Assembly (NCBI GenBank): GCA_963792125.1
Contig: CAWBVA010000013.1
Coordinates: 372,001-436,000 of the forward strand
DNA length: 64,000 nucleotides
Direction of reading: 5' to 3'
From: Methanocella_A sp963792125
GTDB lineage: Archaea; Halobacteriota; Methanocellia; Methanocellales; Methanocellaceae
Numbering within the stretch: the first letter of the stretch is position 1; each line of letters opens with the position of its first letter. Shown piece after piece: positions 47,053 to 55,891 of this stretch. Under the pieces are notes generated by a model. The model was not told the DNA's origin. It did no database searches and saw only the letters and a program-made list of their open reading frames with translations. The translations under genes and the position numbers were made by a program.

Positions 47053-47967
47053 TTATTGCCCGTTATAATGCGTATGTATGATAACAGGAGACACCGACGG
47101 CCCGTCCTCGTATTCGATGGCTACCTGTCCCATGTCCGGGTGCACGAAGCCGGTTAGATTCAACGGCACGTCGACCCCTCCTTCGGCTTTACAGATGACG
47201 TCGCCGAAGGTCACGTCGCCGGGCAGGTCGACATCGTAGCGGACCAGGTCGGTCCCTTCCAGGACGCCGCTGAACACAGACAGGTCCTGGTTAGTGTCCA
47301 CTGCACCGCCATAGTCGAGGAGGTATGCCATGCTTTGCTGCGTCAGGTCAGAAATGGCAATATACCACACCATCCGGCCAGGATTATCGGGGTCGGTAAT
47401 GTAGCGCAGGTCAGCCCTGATGCGATCGCCGGGGTAGGCATTTAGCCGCTGGCCGACCTCGTATGTGTTATCCCTTTTGTTGACAATCCAGCAGGCTATC
47501 GTCCAGTACTTGCCGGTGTCGTCGTGGTCCCATTCGAGGACCGGCTGGATCAGCCCGAGGTTCCCCTGCTGGAGCCCGCACCACAGGAACAGCGTATGCT
47601 TGATGTACTCGTCGTAGGCAGGGCGTTCGGGCACGGTCCAGTACGCGGTATATACGACGATATCACTGACATTTGGCTGTGAAGCATAGGCGATGTGCTT
47701 TGCTATCCTGCCCATGCCGTAGCCCGGAGCCGTGTCTATGGTAGTGTCCGGCGTCTCGTTCGCAGATGGCACGGTGTCGGGAATGCTGGCGTTAACCATA
47801 GAGCTGGTATTGTCTGGCGGAGCACCGACGTCCCCGGCTGCACTGCCGGGCAGGGGCGTGACTATATTGATAAATGCCATGACGGCAACGATCCCGGCGG
47901 CAAGAACCGCAAGTGAAACGCCCATCCTGATGAAGCCAGATTTTTCTCCTATCGGACACGATTTCAT
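47053..47967 (-). CDS. Membrane-anchored exported protein with eqolisin-like (peptidase G1) fold, copy 1
   Basis: This 304-residue protein has an N-terminal membrane anchor (GVSLAVLAAGIVAVMAFINI), a Ser/Thr/Pro/Asn-rich linker of about 60 residues, then a beta-rich domain: VYTAYWTVPERPAYD, FLWCGLQQGNLGLIQPVLEW, KYWTIACWIVNKRD and YPGDRIRADL. The order WTVP, W-G, LIQ..EW and PGDRI recalls the G1 (eqolisin) beta-sandwich. The position where G1 enzymes have a Glu in a WYEWYP-type strand reads ACWIVN here, so proteolytic activity is doubtful. It is paralogous to the gene at 48603-49610. Confidence 0.7.
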   Translation of the reverse strand: MKSCPIGEKSGFIRMGVSLAVLAAGIVAVMAFINIVTPLPGSAAGDVGAPPDNTSSMVNASIPDTVPSANETPDTTIDTAPGYGMGRIAKHIAYASQPNVSDIVVYTAYWTVPERPAYDEYIKHTLFLWCGLQQGNLGLIQPVLEWDHDDTGKYWTIACWIVNKRDNTYEVGQRLNAYPGDRIRADLRYITDPDNPGRMVWYIAISDLTQQSMAYLLDYGGAVDTNQDLSVFSGVLEGTDLVRYDVDLPGDVTFGDVICKAEGGVDVPLNLTGFVHPDMGQVAIEYEDGPSVSPVIIHTHYNGQ

Positions 47968-48159
47968 GTCAATCCCCGCGGTACCCTGCGATTACAGACA
48001 TGTCAGCAGGGACAGGTTGTCTATCCATGCATGCCTATAAATACGTTATCTTAAGATCGCTAAACTCTCCCGTTAACGGGACATCCGGGCATAAAAATTA
48101 GTTATGTTTATGCGTGCAGCGGCCAATACTGGATTGAGAAAAATGCGCGAGGACCATTA

Positions 48160-48543
48160 ATGATGGAGTCTACCAGTTACGACCTGACGAAGTACAGGGG
48201 CCGGATCATCAGGGACGCAGTGAATACGTTCGAGACGGCGGGCTATTTCCAGGGCAAAGGCAGGCCTGCCAGGGACATCGTGAATGCGGTGAGCGAAGGG
48301 CTGCTGGACCTGCTGGAAGAGGGACAATCGAGGGACTACGATACCGTGCGGATGTACGCCGAGTGGCTGTACAACCTGATCCGCAAGGAAGGCAAGAAGA
48401 TCGACACGACCATGGACTTCCTGGACCGGTTCGAGCAGATCGTCACCCGGCACCTGTCGAACAAGGAAGATGTGGATGTGGACGTGTTCTTCGAGATGTG
48501 CCGGGAGATCGTGGAGAGCAGGCACAACGAGCTGATCCGCTAG
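48160..48543 (+). CDS. Hypothetical helical protein
   Basis: This 127-residue, all-helical, acidic protein lies between the two eqolisin-like paralogues on the opposite strand. It begins MMESTSYDLTKYRGRIIRDA; 48163 is an equal start. It has no signal peptide or known motif. Codon use matches the neighbours. I do not recognise it. Confidence 0.65.
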   Translation: MMESTSYDLTKYRGRIIRDAVNTFETAGYFQGKGRPARDIVNAVSEGLLDLLEEGQSRDYDTVRMYAEWLYNLIRKEGKKIDTTMDFLDRFEQIVTRHLSNKEDVDVDVFFEMCREIVESRHNELIR

Positions 48544-48602
48544 AGCAAATACAGTACTTTTTTATGGACGCCTGAAAGCCATTGTCCTGATCAATTGCGA
48601 GG

Positions 48603-49610
48603 CTACGGGCTGTCCTGTTGCCCGTCATAGTGCGTATATATGGTGACGGGCGTGCCCCACTCACGGTCCTCGTACTCGACGGCGACCTGCGGGAAGGAGG
48701 GGTCCACGTAGCCCGTCAGGTACACAGGTATCTCAGCGCCGTTCTGGTCCCGGTAAGTAATGTCATCGAAGGTCACATCGTCGGGCAGGTCGATACCGTC
48801 GAAGACGTAGCCGATGCCTTCGAGGACGCCGCTGAACACCGTGACGTTCCTGTTGGTGTTGACCGCATAGCTGCTGTCGATCAGATCGGTCATGCGATAG
48901 TGTGTTTCGTCCGTCAGGTAGATGTGCCACACTTTCGCGCCAGGGTACGCAGTATCGTCTTCATAGCGCATCTCCGCCCTGATCCGGTCGCCGGGGTAGA
49001 CATCGTAAATGCGGGGGCTCACCTGGTAGGACTGGTCTCTCTTGTTGACGATCCAGCAGGCCAGCGTCCAGTATCTGCCGGTGTTGTCGTGGTCCCACTC
49101 GAGCACCGCCTGGATCAGCCCGACATTGCCCTGCTGGATGCCGGTCCACAGGAAGATCGTGTGGTTCTGGATGCCGTTGTAATCCGGCCTCTGTGGCACA
49201 GTCCAGTACGCGGTGAAGTCGACGATGCCGTCGACGCCGGGCTGGTAGGCATACGCGATGTGCCTGGCCGCTTTACCGTCGATCTGCGAAACGTCGGTGT
49301 CAGAACCAGGGGCTGATCCGCCGGGGACCGGGGTTACATCCGCACCTGAAACAATGCGTGGCATGTGGGGGGTGGGAGTTGGCGTCGGCGTGATTTCAGT
49401 AGCGTTGGTCACGTTAGTCGTGTCTGGCACATTTGTCGCACCGCTGACGCCAGTATCGTTATCCGGGATAACGACAGATGGCACTTCTTCCGGGCTGGTA
49501 AAAGTGGCGATCGCCAGGGCCGTAACAACGATGACCGGGATAGCGGCCAGGGTCAGCAGAACGGTCATTTTGATAATATCCGGATACCTCAACTTCTGCC
49601 GTAATGTCAC
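48603..49610 (-). CDS. Membrane-anchored exported protein with eqolisin-like fold, copy 2
   Basis: This 335-residue protein is organised like copy 1: N-terminal membrane helix (MTVLLTLAAIPVIVVTALAI), a Thr/Pro/Asn-rich linker with several NxT sequons, then the beta domain (DFTAYWTVPQRPDYN, IFLWTGIQQGNVGLIQAVLE, RYWTLACWIVNKRD, YPGDRIRAEM). Identity to copy 1 in the domain is high by eye, so the pair arose by duplication. Both linkers would be N-glycosylated on the cell surface if exported. Confidence 0.7.
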   Translation of the reverse strand: MTLRQKLRYPDIIKMTVLLTLAAIPVIVVTALAIATFTSPEEVPSVVIPDNDTGVSGATNVPDTTNVTNATEITPTPTPTPHMPRIVSGADVTPVPGGSAPGSDTDVSQIDGKAARHIAYAYQPGVDGIVDFTAYWTVPQRPDYNGIQNHTIFLWTGIQQGNVGLIQAVLEWDHDNTGRYWTLACWIVNKRDQSYQVSPRIYDVYPGDRIRAEMRYEDDTAYPGAKVWHIYLTDETHYRMTDLIDSSYAVNTNRNVTVFSGVLEGIGYVFDGIDLPDDVTFDDITYRDQNGAEIPVYLTGYVDPSFPQVAVEYEDREWGTPVTIYTHYDGQQDSP

Positions 49611-49927
49611 TATGAGCCCTCATGCCTGTCCCCTGGAGATCTGCCGGAAAGGCTTGTTGAAAATCGTTACAGGCGTATAAAAAGGTTATCTCATGATCGG
49701 TTAAAAAGCGACAAACCCGCCTGGTGTGACCGGCGGGATGTGTGATTAGCCCCGGTATAAGCGTCGCTTGCCTGCGGGATAATCATGACACGGCGCAGAC
49801 AGGCAGGCGCCCGCGCGCGTACGGCCGTAGCACAGGCTTTTAAATATCGTTGGCGCTGCCATCCCGTATCACGGCTAAAAGTTTTTTATCGATCGACGCC
49901 TTTTATCACTCTCTGGCAGTTGATATC
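49611..49927. promoter_or_regulatory. Divergent promoter region
   Basis: On the minus strand a TATA-like TTTTTATACG lies near 49674-49684 for the exported protein gene. On the plus strand TTTTAAATATC near 49838 or TTTTTTATCG near 49881 could serve asnS; the latter gives a leader of about 15 bases. A CGCGCGCG-cored motif occurs at 49811-49820. No gene is visible. Confidence 0.4.
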
Positions 49928-51241
49928 ATGTTCACGAAAATCAAGGACGTGCTCGCCGGAAAGTATCCCGACGGCAGCGAGGTGCAGCTGGGCGGCTGGG
50001 TGGTCAAGACCCGGTCCAGCGGCAAGATTGTCTTTACTATCATCCGGGACTCTTCCGGGGAAATCCAGGTCACGACGAAGAAGGGCAACGTGTGCGACGA
50101 GGCGCTGAAGGCCGCCGACGCGCTCACGCTGGAGTGCTCGGTTATTATCACTGGCAAGGTGCGCACCGACCCGAGGGCCCCGGGCGGCAGAGAGATCGTC
50201 GCCACCGACCTGAAGCTGATCGGCGCGTCGCCGGACTACCCGATCTTCGGCGAGGGACACAACCCTGAAGTCCTCCTGGACCTCCGGCACCTGCACATCC
50301 GCAGCAGGGAGCTGGTCGCGGCCATGAAGGTGAAGGACGCAGTGCTCTACGCCTGCCGGGAGTGGTTCCGGAGCCACAGCTTCTACGAGGTCACGCCGCC
50401 GATCATCATGTCCAGCTCCTGCGAGGGCGGGTCGACGTTGTTCGAGCTGAAGTACTTCGAGGAGAAGGCGTACCTGTCCCAGAGCGCACAGCTCTACCTC
50501 GAATCGCTCATCTTCGGGCTGGAGAACGTATACTCGATCACCCCGTCGTTCCGGGCGGAGAAGTCCCGCACGACGCGGCACCTGGCCGAGTACTGGCACA
50601 TCGAGGGCGAGATGGCCTGGATGGGCCTCTACGAGATGATCGACATGCTGGAGCAGCTGGTCTCCTTCGTCTGTAACAAGGCTGCGGAGCAATGTGCTCC
50701 GGAGATAAAGATGCTGGGCGGCGACCCCGACTACTTCCTCAACCTGAAGCCCCCGTTCCCCCGTATCACCTACGACGAGGCGGTCAAAATACTGCAGGCC
50801 GACAATTTCGAGTTCAGGTGGGGAGACGACTTCGGCACCCACGAGGAACGACAGATATCCATGCACTATGACAAGCCGTTGTTTATTACCGAGTACCCGC
50901 TGGAGGTCAAGGCGTTCTACATGAAGGCAGGCAAGCCGGACATGGCCCGTTCCGAGGGCGAGAAGGTCCTGAACGTCGATATGATCGCCCCGAAAGGCTT
51001 CGGCGAGATCATCGGCGGCAGCGAAAGGGAGACCGACCTGAAGCTCCTTGAGGAGCGCATCAGGAAGCAGGGTGAAGACCCGGCCAAATACGGGTGGTAC
51101 CTTGACCTGCGGCGCTATGGCTCCGTGCCCCACTCGGGCTTCGGCATGGGCGCAGAGCGGCTCGTCAGGTGGATATGCAACCTGGAGCACATCAGGGACA
51201 CGATACCCTACCCGAGGACGATCAGCAGGTTCAATCCCTGA
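49928..51241 (+). CDS. asnS: Asparaginyl-tRNA synthetase
   Basis: It charges tRNA(Asn). From MFTKIKDVLAGKYPDGSEVQ at 49928 the protein is 437 residues. An OB-fold anticodon-binding domain (about 1-110) precedes the class IIb core with motif 2 (FRAEKSRTTRHLAEYWHIEG) and motif 3 (GFGMGAERLVRWI). The motif 2 loop and SSSCEGGSTLF region fit AsnRS rather than AspRS, but the two are close relatives, so a small doubt remains. A longer frame upstream would extend into the promoter. Confidence 0.93.
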   Translation: MFTKIKDVLAGKYPDGSEVQLGGWVVKTRSSGKIVFTIIRDSSGEIQVTTKKGNVCDEALKAADALTLECSVIITGKVRTDPRAPGGREIVATDLKLIGASPDYPIFGEGHNPEVLLDLRHLHIRSRELVAAMKVKDAVLYACREWFRSHSFYEVTPPIIMSSSCEGGSTLFELKYFEEKAYLSQSAQLYLESLIFGLENVYSITPSFRAEKSRTTRHLAEYWHIEGEMAWMGLYEMIDMLEQLVSFVCNKAAEQCAPEIKMLGGDPDYFLNLKPPFPRITYDEAVKILQADNFEFRWGDDFGTHEERQISMHYDKPLFITEYPLEVKAFYMKAGKPDMARSEGEKVLNVDMIAPKGFGEIIGGSERETDLKLLEERIRKQGEDPAKYGWYLDLRRYGSVPHSGFGMGAERLVRWICNLEHIRDTIPYPRTISRFNP

Positions 51242-51249
51242 CATCAGCT

Positions 51250-51422
51250 TCAACCCCTGCCTGCGCAGCAATAAAAATTCAGAAGGCAGCGGCATCGGAC
51301 TGTTACTGATTAATGCGCTTGTCAGGAGCTACGGCGAACATGTCCAGGCAGAGGACCGCGAGCCAGGAGACAGGTTCTTGGTCCTGCTGCCGGCAGTCGA
51401 AATTAAAGACCCGCAGAAATAA
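51250..51422 (+). pseudogene. Remnant of a histidine kinase ATPase domain
   Basis: Just after asnS, in another frame, sequence encodes NSEGSGIGLLLINALVRSYG and then a stretch ending FLVLLPAVEIKD. This is the G2 box and last strand of a HATPase_c domain. Nothing else of a kinase is visible, so this is a leftover of a lost sensor kinase gene. Confidence 0.6.
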
Positions 51423-51629
51423 CATGCAGGGACTTGTTGAAATGGCAGGGGTTTTTGTTAGGTTCATGCTTCCATCCCTGTCGATTGGGATGCAGCCGTA
51501 TCTAATTGGTACTTTGTGCCTTCTTAGCCGGAGTTAACCGGGCATGGCATCGCTGGATTGCCTGCGTACAGGATAGTTTTGCACATTTTTATGCGAATAA
51601 TATATTTAATCCATGATAAAAAATAGTCA
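51423..51629. promoter_or_regulatory. Promoter region of the GT4 gene
   Basis: AATAATATATTTAATCC at about 51596-51612 is a TATA-rich stretch just before the gene. No gene is seen between the kinase remnant and 51630. Confidence 0.4.
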
Positions 51630-52949
51630 ATGATGAAAATTTGCACTGTCTCACAGTCATTCTACCCCTACATCGGCGGCGTGACCAGATACCTGCAGGC
51701 GCTCGGCAGGCGGATGATCGACCGGGGGGACGAGATGATTGTCGTGCACCTCAAGACCCCTGAGATGCCCGACTTCGAGGTAGTCGACGGCATCAGGGTT
51801 TACCGCATGGCCGAGACGGAGAGCCTGCGGGAGTCTATGGAAGGGTACCTGAAGTTCAAGGAGCTGATCATCGACACTACCCATGGCAGCAAGGCTATGC
51901 CAGTAAGCGTAGAGGACCGGTTCAGCCACGGGTACTATGACTACCTGGGCTTCAACGTAAGCATGTACGAAAAAGTGAAAGAGGTCTACAAGGCAGAAAA
52001 GTTCGACGTGCTCCATGTCCACGACTTCCAGGTGATGCCGCTGGCATTCCTGCTTAAGGACGAGATAGACGTACCCATGGTCTTCACCTGGCACGTGCCA
52101 TTCACCACGGTCATGCCAGCCGACTGGCGGGAATTCCTCGTCCGCTACATGCACTACTACGACCAGATCATCTTCTCCACGGACGAATACGTGCGCACGG
52201 CCGTAGAGAGCGGGCTTAGTCCCGAGCGTGTCACCAAGATCAATCCGTTCATCGAGACAGCCGAGTATAAGCTCGCAGACGAAAACCGGTTCCGGGAGAA
52301 GTTCGGCATCCCGGAGAAGGACCGCATCGTCCTGTGTATCTCGAGGATGGACCCGCGCAAAGGACAGGAGTTCCTCATCAAGGCCATGGCGAGCGTCCGC
52401 CAGAAATACGACGATGTCACCTGCGTCTTCATCGGCAACGGCTCGCTGTCTAAAAAGCTCATAGGCGGAGGCCGCTCCGACAGGCTGGAGGACCTGAAAA
52501 AGCTCACGGAAAGCCTCGGGCTGAAGGAGAAAGTGCATTTCCTGGGCAAGGTGAGCCAGGAAGACCTGATGCAGGCCTATGACTCCTGTGACATGGTCGT
52601 GCTGCCCTCAGTCAACGAGGGGTTCGGGCTGGTGCTATCCGAGGCCATGTGCTTCGGCAAACCGTTGATCGGCTCCAACATCGGGGGCATACCCGAACAG
52701 ATCATCGACGGCGTGAACGGCTACCTGTTCCGGCCGACCGACCACGAGGAGCTGGCCCAGTACGTCCTCTCGCTGGTCGAGCACCCGGAGATCGGCAAAC
52801 AGATGGGCGCCATCGGCAAAGAGCTGGTCCATATGAGGTTCTGCGTGGAGCGCGGGTTCAAGGACCACTGTGAGATCTACGACAACATCTTCCTGCAGAA
52901 GCGGGTCAAGGACAGCGCGAGCGCCGAGAGCTCCATGCTCACCGAGTGA
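51630..52949 (+). CDS. Glycosyltransferase family 4 protein
   Basis: This 439-residue GT-B protein starts MMKICTVSQSFYPYIGGVTR, the typical glycine-rich N-terminus. The C-terminal domain has ISRMDPRKGQEFLIKAM, VFIGNGSL, and the family EX7E motif in NEGFGLVLSEAMCFGKP. It would transfer a sugar from a nucleotide donor. The closest families make surface glycans, lipids or compatible solutes; the substrate cannot be read. A GH15 hydrolase and a HAD phosphatase on the opposite strand follow. Confidence 0.92.
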   Translation: MMKICTVSQSFYPYIGGVTRYLQALGRRMIDRGDEMIVVHLKTPEMPDFEVVDGIRVYRMAETESLRESMEGYLKFKELIIDTTHGSKAMPVSVEDRFSHGYYDYLGFNVSMYEKVKEVYKAEKFDVLHVHDFQVMPLAFLLKDEIDVPMVFTWHVPFTTVMPADWREFLVRYMHYYDQIIFSTDEYVRTAVESGLSPERVTKINPFIETAEYKLADENRFREKFGIPEKDRIVLCISRMDPRKGQEFLIKAMASVRQKYDDVTCVFIGNGSLSKKLIGGGRSDRLEDLKKLTESLGLKEKVHFLGKVSQEDLMQAYDSCDMVVLPSVNEGFGLVLSEAMCFGKPLIGSNIGGIPEQIIDGVNGYLFRPTDHEELAQYVLSLVEHPEIGKQMGAIGKELVHMRFCVERGFKDHCEIYDNIFLQKRVKDSASAESSMLTE

Positions 52950-52956
52950 CGACGCC

Positions 52957-53041
52957 AGCCAAGGCCAAGCACGCCAAGGTTTCATTCAAGGCCTTAGATA
53001 TGGCGGCCCTATAAGACGGCGCCTTACTATACTTGGCACCT
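52957..53041. repeat. Weak GGCCAAGG-type repeat region
   Basis: GCCAAGGCCAAGCACGCCAA and ACTTGGCACC recall the TTGGCGCC element at 34714 and 62851 but are strongly degraded. Confidence 0.3.
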
Positions 53042-53071
53042 GAACCTGTCGGCGTGGCCCCTTTAGCTTGC

Positions 53072-54832
53072 TCATTCTTTCCCGAGCAGGAACTGGATCG
53101 ATTTCACGAACTCTTCGTGGGAAAAGGACTGCGGGATATTACCCACGAGCCGCTGGTAGTACATGTCGTACTCTTCCGCGAACAGGCCCAGATCACTCGA
53201 CGCGTACCTTGCTGCGCGGTTGATGATGTCCAGCGCGCTCACGGCTTTACCCCGCTTCATCATCACCTGCGCCAGCCACAGGGACGACAGCATGAAAGCA
53301 TGCGGCTCTTCCTCGAACCGCTTCAGCAGGCCTCCTGTGCCAAGGTGATCAGTGATGCTCTTGACGGACGTCCGCACTTTCGGGTCGTCGACAGGCAGCA
53401 TGTTCATCAGCGGCACGGCGAGCACCGAGGCGTCGTAGGCGTCGTCCTGGTAGGACCGCTTGAAGCACTTTTTGCGCTCAGACCAGCCGTTGGTCACCAC
53501 GTCGTCCCGGACGATGGAGGCTTCCTCGCGCCAGTCCGAGGCCCGGTCGGCGTGCCCGAGCCGGTCGGCGATCTTCGCGCCGTACTCCAGTGCCGCCCAG
53601 CACATGGTCTTGCTGTGCACGTAGTCCATGTACTCCCGCCGGAACTCCCAGATGCCCGCGTCCTTCTCCCGCCAGTGGCCCTGAACATAGTCGACTATCC
53701 GGGCAATCCTGTCGAAGTGGCCCTGCGCGTATTTTGTGTCGCCCGAATACTTATCGTACAGGTAAATGGCATGCACGACCTCTCCCTCCAGGTCGTTCTG
53801 CCGCTGGTCCACCGCCTTGTTGCCGATGCGCACCGGCCGGCTGTTGCCGAACCCGGCCAGCGTATCGATGAGCACCTCGTCGGTGCCCTCCAGCGTGCCG
53901 TCGACCGAGACCAGAGGGTAGGGGTACGGCTTGCCGTCGCTCGATGCTATGCCCAGAAGGAAGTCGAGCAGCTTGCGTGAGTCGTCGCGCATGCCGGCCA
54001 GCGCCAGCGCCTCGGCACAGTAGGCTCCGTCCCGCACCCAGCAGAACCGGTAGTCCCAGTTAGCGTCCCGGCCCACGATCTCCGGGAAGGAGGTCGTCGG
54101 CGCCGCGAGGATGGCGCCGGTCTTATCGTAAATGAGCAGCTTCAGGATAAGCAGCGAGCGCATGTAATAATAGTGCAGGCGAGGGCTCAGCTCGAACACG
54201 GGATTGGCCCTGGCCGCCCAGCGGCGCCATCCTTCCACCTGCATGCGATAGTCCTTTACGAAGTCCTGGCTCTCTGCCGCTTTCAGGCAATCGTCCGGGG
54301 TCTCGCCGTATGTCAGCAGCAACGGTATAGTCCGGGGCGGCTCGACGTCGAAGGTGATGCGCCTCTTTTTTATCGTGGCAGGCTCCATGGAGGAGATGAA
54401 CAGCGCCTGGCCGGGGCCGGTGATAAGGACACCGTTTTCCTTCACGTCGATCTCGGGGCTGGACCGGTTGTAGTCCGGCCGGGGGTCGATGTCGAAGGTC
54501 AGCCGGAACCGCTGCGGCCCGGAAATCCCCAGGATACGCCACAGGCGTCGCTCGCCGAAGGGCATGAAGTCGACCGTCCGCACGATGTCGTCGCCCACCC
54601 CCGTAGACGTCTCCAGCACGTTCGTATCCTCGACGTACGTCTGTTTACCCGTCTCGAAGGGCAGGATGCTGCCGCCCGTCTCGTACCAGAGGGTGACCGA
54701 GCCTCCTCGCTCGCTGTCCAGCGCCCGGGCGAACATAGTGGGAGAATCGAACCGGGGCAGACAGAGCCAGTCGAGCGAGTCAAAGATGCTTATAAAGGCG
54801 CAGGTCTCTCCGTTGCCGATTATCCCGTACAT
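53072..54832 (-). CDS. Glycoside hydrolase family 15 (glucoamylase/trehalase-like)
   Basis: This 586-residue protein has an N-terminal beta-sandwich domain (about 1-225) and an (alpha/alpha)6 catalytic barrel. Family landmarks are NWDYRFCWVRDGAY, KDAGIWEFRREYMDYVHSKT (catalytic Glu in WEFR) and a late ELGLFAEEYD-like SDLGLFAEEYDMYYQRLVGN. These enzymes cut terminal alpha-glucosides or trehalose. No signal peptide is present, so it acts in the cytoplasm. A TATA-like ATAATTTATAATAAAAG lies near 54850-54866. Confidence 0.93.
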   Translation of the reverse strand: MYGIIGNGETCAFISIFDSLDWLCLPRFDSPTMFARALDSERGGSVTLWYETGGSILPFETGKQTYVEDTNVLETSTGVGDDIVRTVDFMPFGERRLWRILGISGPQRFRLTFDIDPRPDYNRSSPEIDVKENGVLITGPGQALFISSMEPATIKKRRITFDVEPPRTIPLLLTYGETPDDCLKAAESQDFVKDYRMQVEGWRRWAARANPVFELSPRLHYYYMRSLLILKLLIYDKTGAILAAPTTSFPEIVGRDANWDYRFCWVRDGAYCAEALALAGMRDDSRKLLDFLLGIASSDGKPYPYPLVSVDGTLEGTDEVLIDTLAGFGNSRPVRIGNKAVDQRQNDLEGEVVHAIYLYDKYSGDTKYAQGHFDRIARIVDYVQGHWREKDAGIWEFRREYMDYVHSKTMCWAALEYGAKIADRLGHADRASDWREEASIVRDDVVTNGWSERKKCFKRSYQDDAYDASVLAVPLMNMLPVDDPKVRTSVKSITDHLGTGGLLKRFEEEPHAFMLSSLWLAQVMMKRGKAVSALDIINRAARYASSDLGLFAEEYDMYYQRLVGNIPQSFSHEEFVKSIQFLLGKE

Positions 54833-54948
54833 ACAATAAGGTATTGGCTTTTATTATAAATTATATTCCATAATTTTATTCGCCTGTTCCGGGTAACAGG
54901 ATGATAAACAAGGGGCGGGATTACCGTCGCCTCCGGGTCGGGCAGGCA

Positions 54949-54960
54949 CACGCGCGCAGA
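54949..54960. repeat. CGCGCGCG-like intergenic motif
   Basis: CACGCGCGCAGA between the GH15 and HAD genes. Confidence 0.35.
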
Positions 54961-54973
54961 CCTGGCGGCCCCG

Positions 54974-55666
54974 TCACCGGGAAATTTCAACAGGTCCGGC
55001 TTCCTGAAGCCTTTCGATGTGTTCCAGGAACTCCAGGAGCCCTGCCCCGAAGCTCCCCTTGCAGACGTAGTCCGATTCACTCTTTACGGCAGGCAACGCA
55101 TTGGAGACTGCACCCATGAGCCTGCAGAGCCCCCTCATCTCGATATCGTTCTCAGCATCCCCTATGCAGGCCATCTGGCCGGTGTCGAGGCAGTAGACGT
55201 CCATGAGCCAGCGGATGCCGGTCGCCTTGGAAGCGCCCTGCGGCAGCAGCATTAGCGAATCGACATTCTGTATCATATGGTATGCCGGAAAAAGCTTGAG
55301 CACCTCTTCGACCTCAGGCAGGTACCTGCGGTGGACGGAGATGACTACGTCGCCGGCATCGTAGTCGATGGAGCCGTCCTCCAGGGCATGCAGCAGCCCG
55401 TCCCGGCCCCTTACCTCGGAGATGACCTGCCGGCAGCCGTTGGCATAGCCTACGCAGCCGTTCTCGGCGATGAAGGAGTCGACAAGGCCGTCCAGTGCCC
55501 GGTATAAGTCGATCATGAAGGAGTACTTACGGCCCGAGACAATGGAAAAAAGCACGCCTCTGTCCCGCAGGCGCTGGATAGCTTCCGCCAGGCCGGGTGC
55601 CACGCGCAATGTCTCGTCCGTGAAAGTCCGGTCGTAATCGCTTAGCACGAGCCTGATGGAGTTCAT
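54974..55666 (-). CDS. HAD-superfamily phosphatase (class IIB)
   Basis: This 230-residue protein has HAD motif I LVLSDYDRTFTDE (nucleophile Asp), motif II FSIVSGRK, motif III Lys in GASKATGIRWLM, and motif IV CIGDAENDIEM. The cap between motifs II and III is of the C2B type, as in phosphoglycolate and sugar-phosphate phosphatases. Archaeal phosphoglycolate phosphatase or a sugar phosphatase linked to the nearby GT4 and GH15 genes are both possible. Confidence 0.85.
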   Translation of the reverse strand: MNSIRLVLSDYDRTFTDETLRVAPGLAEAIQRLRDRGVLFSIVSGRKYSFMIDLYRALDGLVDSFIAENGCVGYANGCRQVISEVRGRDGLLHALEDGSIDYDAGDVVISVHRRYLPEVEEVLKLFPAYHMIQNVDSLMLLPQGASKATGIRWLMDVYCLDTGQMACIGDAENDIEMRGLCRLMGAVSNALPAVKSESDYVCKGSFGAGLLEFLEHIERLQEAGPVEISR

Positions 55667-55676
55667 CGCTCTTCAT

Positions 55677-55832
55677 TTATGGATTACGCTGACTAATATC
55701 TTTCTCGCGGCTTTTGCCGGCATCGATCGCAAGAGCCATGATCACGGCGGCCGCAGGTATGGCGGCGACTGGCAGAACAATCGTGCCATAAGCCGGTTTA
55801 TTTCGCGGCCACGGGAGTAAAGACCTTAACAT
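55677..55832 (-). CDS. Possible small membrane protein
   Basis: A 51-residue frame begins at ATG 55832 (MLRSLLPWPRNKPAYG), has one hydrophobic stretch (TIVLPVAAIPAAAVIMALAI) and a charged tail. It lies between the HAD gene and the ech promoter. Doubt remains because the AT-rich promoter DNA is too close to this ATG to give it a leader; a later start is possible. Confidence 0.25.
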   Translation of the reverse strand: MLRSLLPWPRNKPAYGTIVLPVAAIPAAAVIMALAIDAGKSREKDISQRNP

Positions 55833-55840
55833 CCATTGAT

Positions 55841-55848
55841 TTTATATA
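55841..55848 (+). promoter_or_regulatory. TATA box of the ech operon
   Basis: TTTATATA sits about 47 bases before the chosen echA ATG at 55892, predicting a leader of about 20 bases. This excludes the nearer ATG at 55865 as the likely start. Confidence 0.55.
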
Positions 55849-55891
55849 TCATGATCATCAATGTATGATTTACATTGCCTGGTGTAAGCCT

